Shown here: positions 7,784-9,302 of the stretch, one piece after another
How the letters are laid out: the number at the start of each line of letters is the position of its first letter
Position numbering within the stretch: position 1 is the first letter of the stretch
NCBI GenBank assembly: GCA_020047775.1
Contig: JAIFNK010000172.1
Coordinates: 1-9,302, forward strand
Origin: Akkermansia sp.
GTDB lineage: Bacteria; Verrucomicrobiota; Verrucomicrobiia; Verrucomicrobiales; Akkermansiaceae
Length of the DNA: 9,302 nucleotides
Direction: 5' to 3'
Made by a program: the position numbers and the translations under genes
Notes under the pieces: generated by a model
The model's database searches: none
What the model was told of the DNA's origin: nothing
The model's input: the letters and a program-made list of their open reading frames with translations, nothing else

Positions 7784-8407
7784 TCAGGCACAGTTTTCAT
7801 CCACCCAAAGGTGGATGAAATCAATGAACTCGGGAACCGGCATGTTGCGGATGTCCGCGTCCTTGTAACCCTCGGCTTCGCGCTTGATTTCGAAGTCGCT
7901 CATGAAGGCATTGAAATCCGCCCAAACCACGGACCCGGGCGGGACGGATTTCAGGCCGGATTCGCGAAACCAGTTTCTCACCTCATGCGCCAGCGTCTCC
8001 GCCTCCGATTTGTGGTAGCGGATGTCGGAATTCGAGAGGTCGGAAAGTCCGATCTTATGGTGGAACGGTTCCTCCGCAATGATGAGCACCTTCTTGTCCG
8101 TGTGATCTTTGGAAAAGAGTTTGGCACCAATATCCACCCCGAGCTCGAAGGGCATGTTCATTCGATAGAATTCGCCTTTCTTCTTCGCCTTGATCCGCGA
8201 TAGGTCGTGGATTCCCCAACGGGTTTCCTGAATCAATTCCACCAGTTTTGAAATGCGAGGTTCGGCGGATTCCAGTCGTTCGCGGGCGATGCGAGGATGC
8301 AGGCCACAGCGGATGACGCTGAACAACAGGACACGGAGCAGCGGTTCATAATCCGGGTCAAACGGACAATTGATGAAAACCGAATCTCCCGGAAGCCGGA
8401 TATGCAT
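7784..8407 (-). CDS. FINCPFD/NMPFELG-type protein, possible TIR-like nucleotide-binding fold
   Basis: A 207-residue protein starting at ATG 8407. Near the N-terminus VFINCPFD (10-17) is a buried beta strand ending in an acidic loop, followed by a helix (YEPLLRVLLFSVIRCG) and strand. WGIHDLSRI (64-72) and NMPFELG (84-90) follow, then KKVLIIAEE (another strand) and a C-terminal helical part. From memory this strand-helix pattern recurs in many unnamed bacterial proteins. It resembles TIR and related Rossmann-like folds, where a Glu on the helix after the third strand is catalytic; Glu88 would be the candidate. An NAD-cleaving or nucleotide-sensing role is inference only. A further in-frame ATG at 8530 would overlap the DUF2188 gene and adds unnatural sequence, so I prefer 8407. 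The gene lies 10 bases after DUF2188 (one transcript likely) and is convergent with the methyltransferase operon. Confidence 0.8.
   Translation of the reverse strand: MHIRLPGDSVFINCPFDPDYEPLLRVLLFSVIRCGLHPRIARERLESAEPRISKLVELIQETRWGIHDLSRIKAKKKGEFYRMNMPFELGVDIGAKLFSKDHTDKKVLIIAEEPFHHKIGLSDLSNSDIRYHKSEAETLAHEVRNWFRESGLKSVPPGSVVWADFNAFMSDFEIKREAEGYKDADIRNMPVPEFIDFIHLWVDENCA
7795..7820. repeat. Perfect 11-bp hairpin at the end of the FINCPFD-type gene
   Basis: TTTCATCCACC (7795-7805) and GGTGGATGAAA (7810-7820) are exact inverted copies with a 4-base loop. The hairpin lies inside the last codons of the minus-strand gene (residues FIHLWVDE), between the two convergent transcription units. No T-run follows on either strand, so it is not a canonical intrinsic terminator. 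It may still slow transcription or protect the 3' end of the transcript, or be a coincidence of coding sequence. Confidence 0.4.
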
Positions 8408-8417
8408 CGGGCAAGAA

Positions 8418-8645
8418 TTAACGGGCTGCGGCCCGGTTGATTCCGATCCGCTTGGAAACCGTCCCATCGCGGCGGTGCACGACGATTTCCGCTTTTCCCG
8501 AGGCCAGTCGTTTCGCCGCATCCACGGCATCTCCCTGGGATTCCGCGATCTTGGAAGCGCGGGAAGCCCCTTGCCGGGTGACCGCCCATTGTCCCGAGCG
8601 TGAGATCACATGGAGTTTTCCGGCTGCGAAAGATTTGGTGGCCAT
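8418..8645 (-). CDS. DUF2188 domain protein
   Basis: A 75-residue protein starting at ATG 8645. The whole length fits the DUF2188 pattern: KLHVISRSGQWAVTRQGASRA-type N-terminal strands with Trp20, a middle helix (DAVDAAKRLASGK), then AEIVVHRRDG (52-61) with the hallmark His-Arg-x-Asp-Gly. The tail is basic (RIGINRAAAR). DUF2188 proteins are small, single-domain and of unknown function. The gene stops 10 bases before the FINCPFD-type gene on the same strand, so the two probably form one transcript and perhaps a functional pair. It lies inside the segment bracketed by the gene X direct repeats. No good promoter or ribosome site is visible in 8646-8813, although that stretch must hold the promoter. 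Confidence 0.85.
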   Translation of the reverse strand: MATKSFAAGKLHVISRSGQWAVTRQGASRASKIAESQGDAVDAAKRLASGKAEIVVHRRDGTVSKRIGINRAAAR

Positions 8646-8813
8646 GGCGTGCGATGTTTTTCAGAAGAATGAACTGTTCCTTAAATCTCAATGGACGGTA
8701 ATGTTTTCGGAGTGCGTTGCAACCCCTTTCAATCCGATTACCTGACCGAGGTGTTTGCATACCAATGGAGCATCCGCCAGATTTCCGCACCGAAATTTCG
8801 TCCGGACAAGATC

Positions 8814-8929
8814 ACCAAACCATGCCCCTGCACCCCGCCGTCCAACAGATGATCCGGAAAGTCGAAGAGCTTTCCGGCAGGCCCGTGCATGTTGCGGAGG
8901 ATGCGGAATTGAAGGTGATGGCGGCGATC
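8814..8929 (+). repeat. Direct repeat, right copy (5' end of gene X)
   Basis: Partner of 7590-7705, with the second copy starting 1224 bases further on. Both copies begin ACCAAACCATG. The sequence upstream of this copy (8691-8813) has no resemblance to the end of the methyltransferase gene, so the homology begins only a few bases before the gene X start codon. Confidence 0.9.
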
Positions 8930-9139
8930 ACCACCGCCCGAGGTAGCGCTCCGGTGCATTTCCTGCACTATCGGCCGGGGACCCGCGCGGTGGATTGTCT
9001 GGTAACTGGAAGAGGCGGGGAAAACGGAGTAGGCCGATGAGGCTTATGTGTTCAGATCATCGATCCGAAGGTGGACATCGGGTTCGATCTATCCGCGGAG
9101 TACGCCGCGGCGCGCGCGATGTTCGGGGAAGGAAAATAA
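8822..9139 (+). pseudogene. Broken copy 2 of unknown gene X
   Basis: From ATG 8822 a frame runs for 72 codons to TGA 9038-9040. The first 60 or so look like real protein (MPLHPAVQQMIRKVEELSG, then ITTARGSAPVHFLHYRPGTRAVD). From about base 9003 the reading becomes Gly/Arg-rich and unnatural. Past the stop, another frame from about 9056 reads IIDPKVDIGFDLSAEYAAARA and ends at TAA 9137-9139, a credible C-terminus. I interpret this as one gene with the middle deleted and frames shifted, leaving N- and C-terminal remnants. The family is not recognised and no catalytic motif can be seen in what is left. As copy 1 directly follows the methyltransferase, gene X was probably a third gene of that type of operon. 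Confidence 0.6.
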
Positions 9140-9159
9140 GCCTATAAGGGAAGATGGCA

Positions 9160-9286
9160 AACCACGGAACACACCGAACACACGGAAAAAGGGCAGATTA
9201 TCCAGATTGGGCCACGCACCCTAAGGGTGAGAGGGATCAACGACCCAACTCTCTGAACTTCCGTGTGTTCCGAGTGTTCCGTGGTT
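9160..9286. repeat. Long imperfect palindrome with 28-base arms
   Basis: Arms at 9160-9187 (beginning AACCACGGAACACACCG) and 9259-9286 (ending GTGTTCCGTGGTT) match as inverted copies at 26 of 28 positions, with 71 bases between. The loop contains a smaller hairpin, CACCC-TAA-GGGTG (9217-9229). Each arm itself repeats a GAACACAC(C/G)GA unit. Such paired intergenic palindromes recur in some Verrucomicrobiota and Planctomycetota genomes to my knowledge. It could act as a strong RNA structure ending transcription from gene X, or be a miniature non-coding mobile element. No gene is seen from 9140 to the window end. Confidence 0.8.
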
Positions 9287-9302
9287 CTCATTTCTGAATA
9301 TA

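Noticed and set aside
7772..8203. 143-codon plus-strand frame opposite the FINCPFD gene
   Set aside because: It is the antisense reading of a gene with clear motifs on the minus strand.
8408..8530. N-terminal extension of the FINCPFD-type protein
   Set aside because: It lies entirely opposite to normal codon use within the DUF2188 gene on the same strand. The conserved first strand already sits close to ATG 8407.
8233..8790. 185-codon minus-strand frame over DUF2188 and the FINCPFD gene
   Set aside because: Its sequence is Gly/Arg/Pro-rich without motifs, while another frame on the same strand encodes two recognisable proteins.
1..9302. CRISPR array, tRNA, rRNA or transposase
   Set aside because: No regularly spaced short repeats, no tRNA-like cloverleaf that I could find, no rRNA sequence, and no transposase or integrase motif (DDE, Tyr or Ser recombinase) was seen in any frame.

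Overview
This 9.3 kb window looks like an accessory (defence-type) region of a moderately GC-rich bacterium. Genes start without clear Shine-Dalgarno sequences. The last 150 bases hold a long imperfect palindrome built on an AACCACGGAACAC-type motif, a repeat style I associate with Verrucomicrobiota and Planctomycetota. A verrucomicrobial source is therefore my guess; nothing here (no rRNA, no housekeeping gene) proves it.

Left part (1-816, mostly minus strand): a small XRE-family helix-turn-helix regulator, then a short downstream frame resembling the C-terminal half of a ribbon-helix-helix-type protein, which may carry a frameshift. Bases 732-816 separate this leftward unit from the rightward operon and contain a 7-bp inverted repeat just before the first rightward start.

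Centre (817-7589, plus strand): a possible 60-residue small gene, then two large genes only 16 bases apart. The first encodes an 1100-residue helicase with an N-terminal phospholipase-D-like nuclease domain and a complete SNF2-type ATPase core. The second encodes a 1080-residue Eco57I/type IIG-like adenine DNA methyltransferase. Together they look like a compact two-gene restriction-modification-like defence system: the methyltransferase would recognise and mark self DNA, and the PLD-SNF2 protein would translocate on and cut unmarked DNA. This resembles a fused version of the nuclease and helicase parts of NgoAVII/CglI-type systems, and the helicase plus methyltransferase pair of class 1 DISARM, but no drmA, drmB, pglZ or brx gene is present. 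The last third of the methyltransferase is strikingly AT-rich relative to the rest of the operon, as if its DNA-recognition part had been exchanged.

Right part (7590-9302): a 116-bp direct repeat, about 92% identical, brackets a two-gene minus-strand cassette. The repeat is the 5' end of an unknown gene ('gene X'). One truncated copy lies 8 bases after the methyltransferase; a second, longer but broken copy lies beyond the cassette. The cassette encodes a DUF2188 protein and a 207-residue protein with the FINCPFD...HDLSR...NMPFELG pattern, possibly of TIR-like fold. The layout suggests that a new module was inserted or recombined into gene X behind the methyltransferase. The window ends with the decayed tail of gene X and the terminal palindrome.
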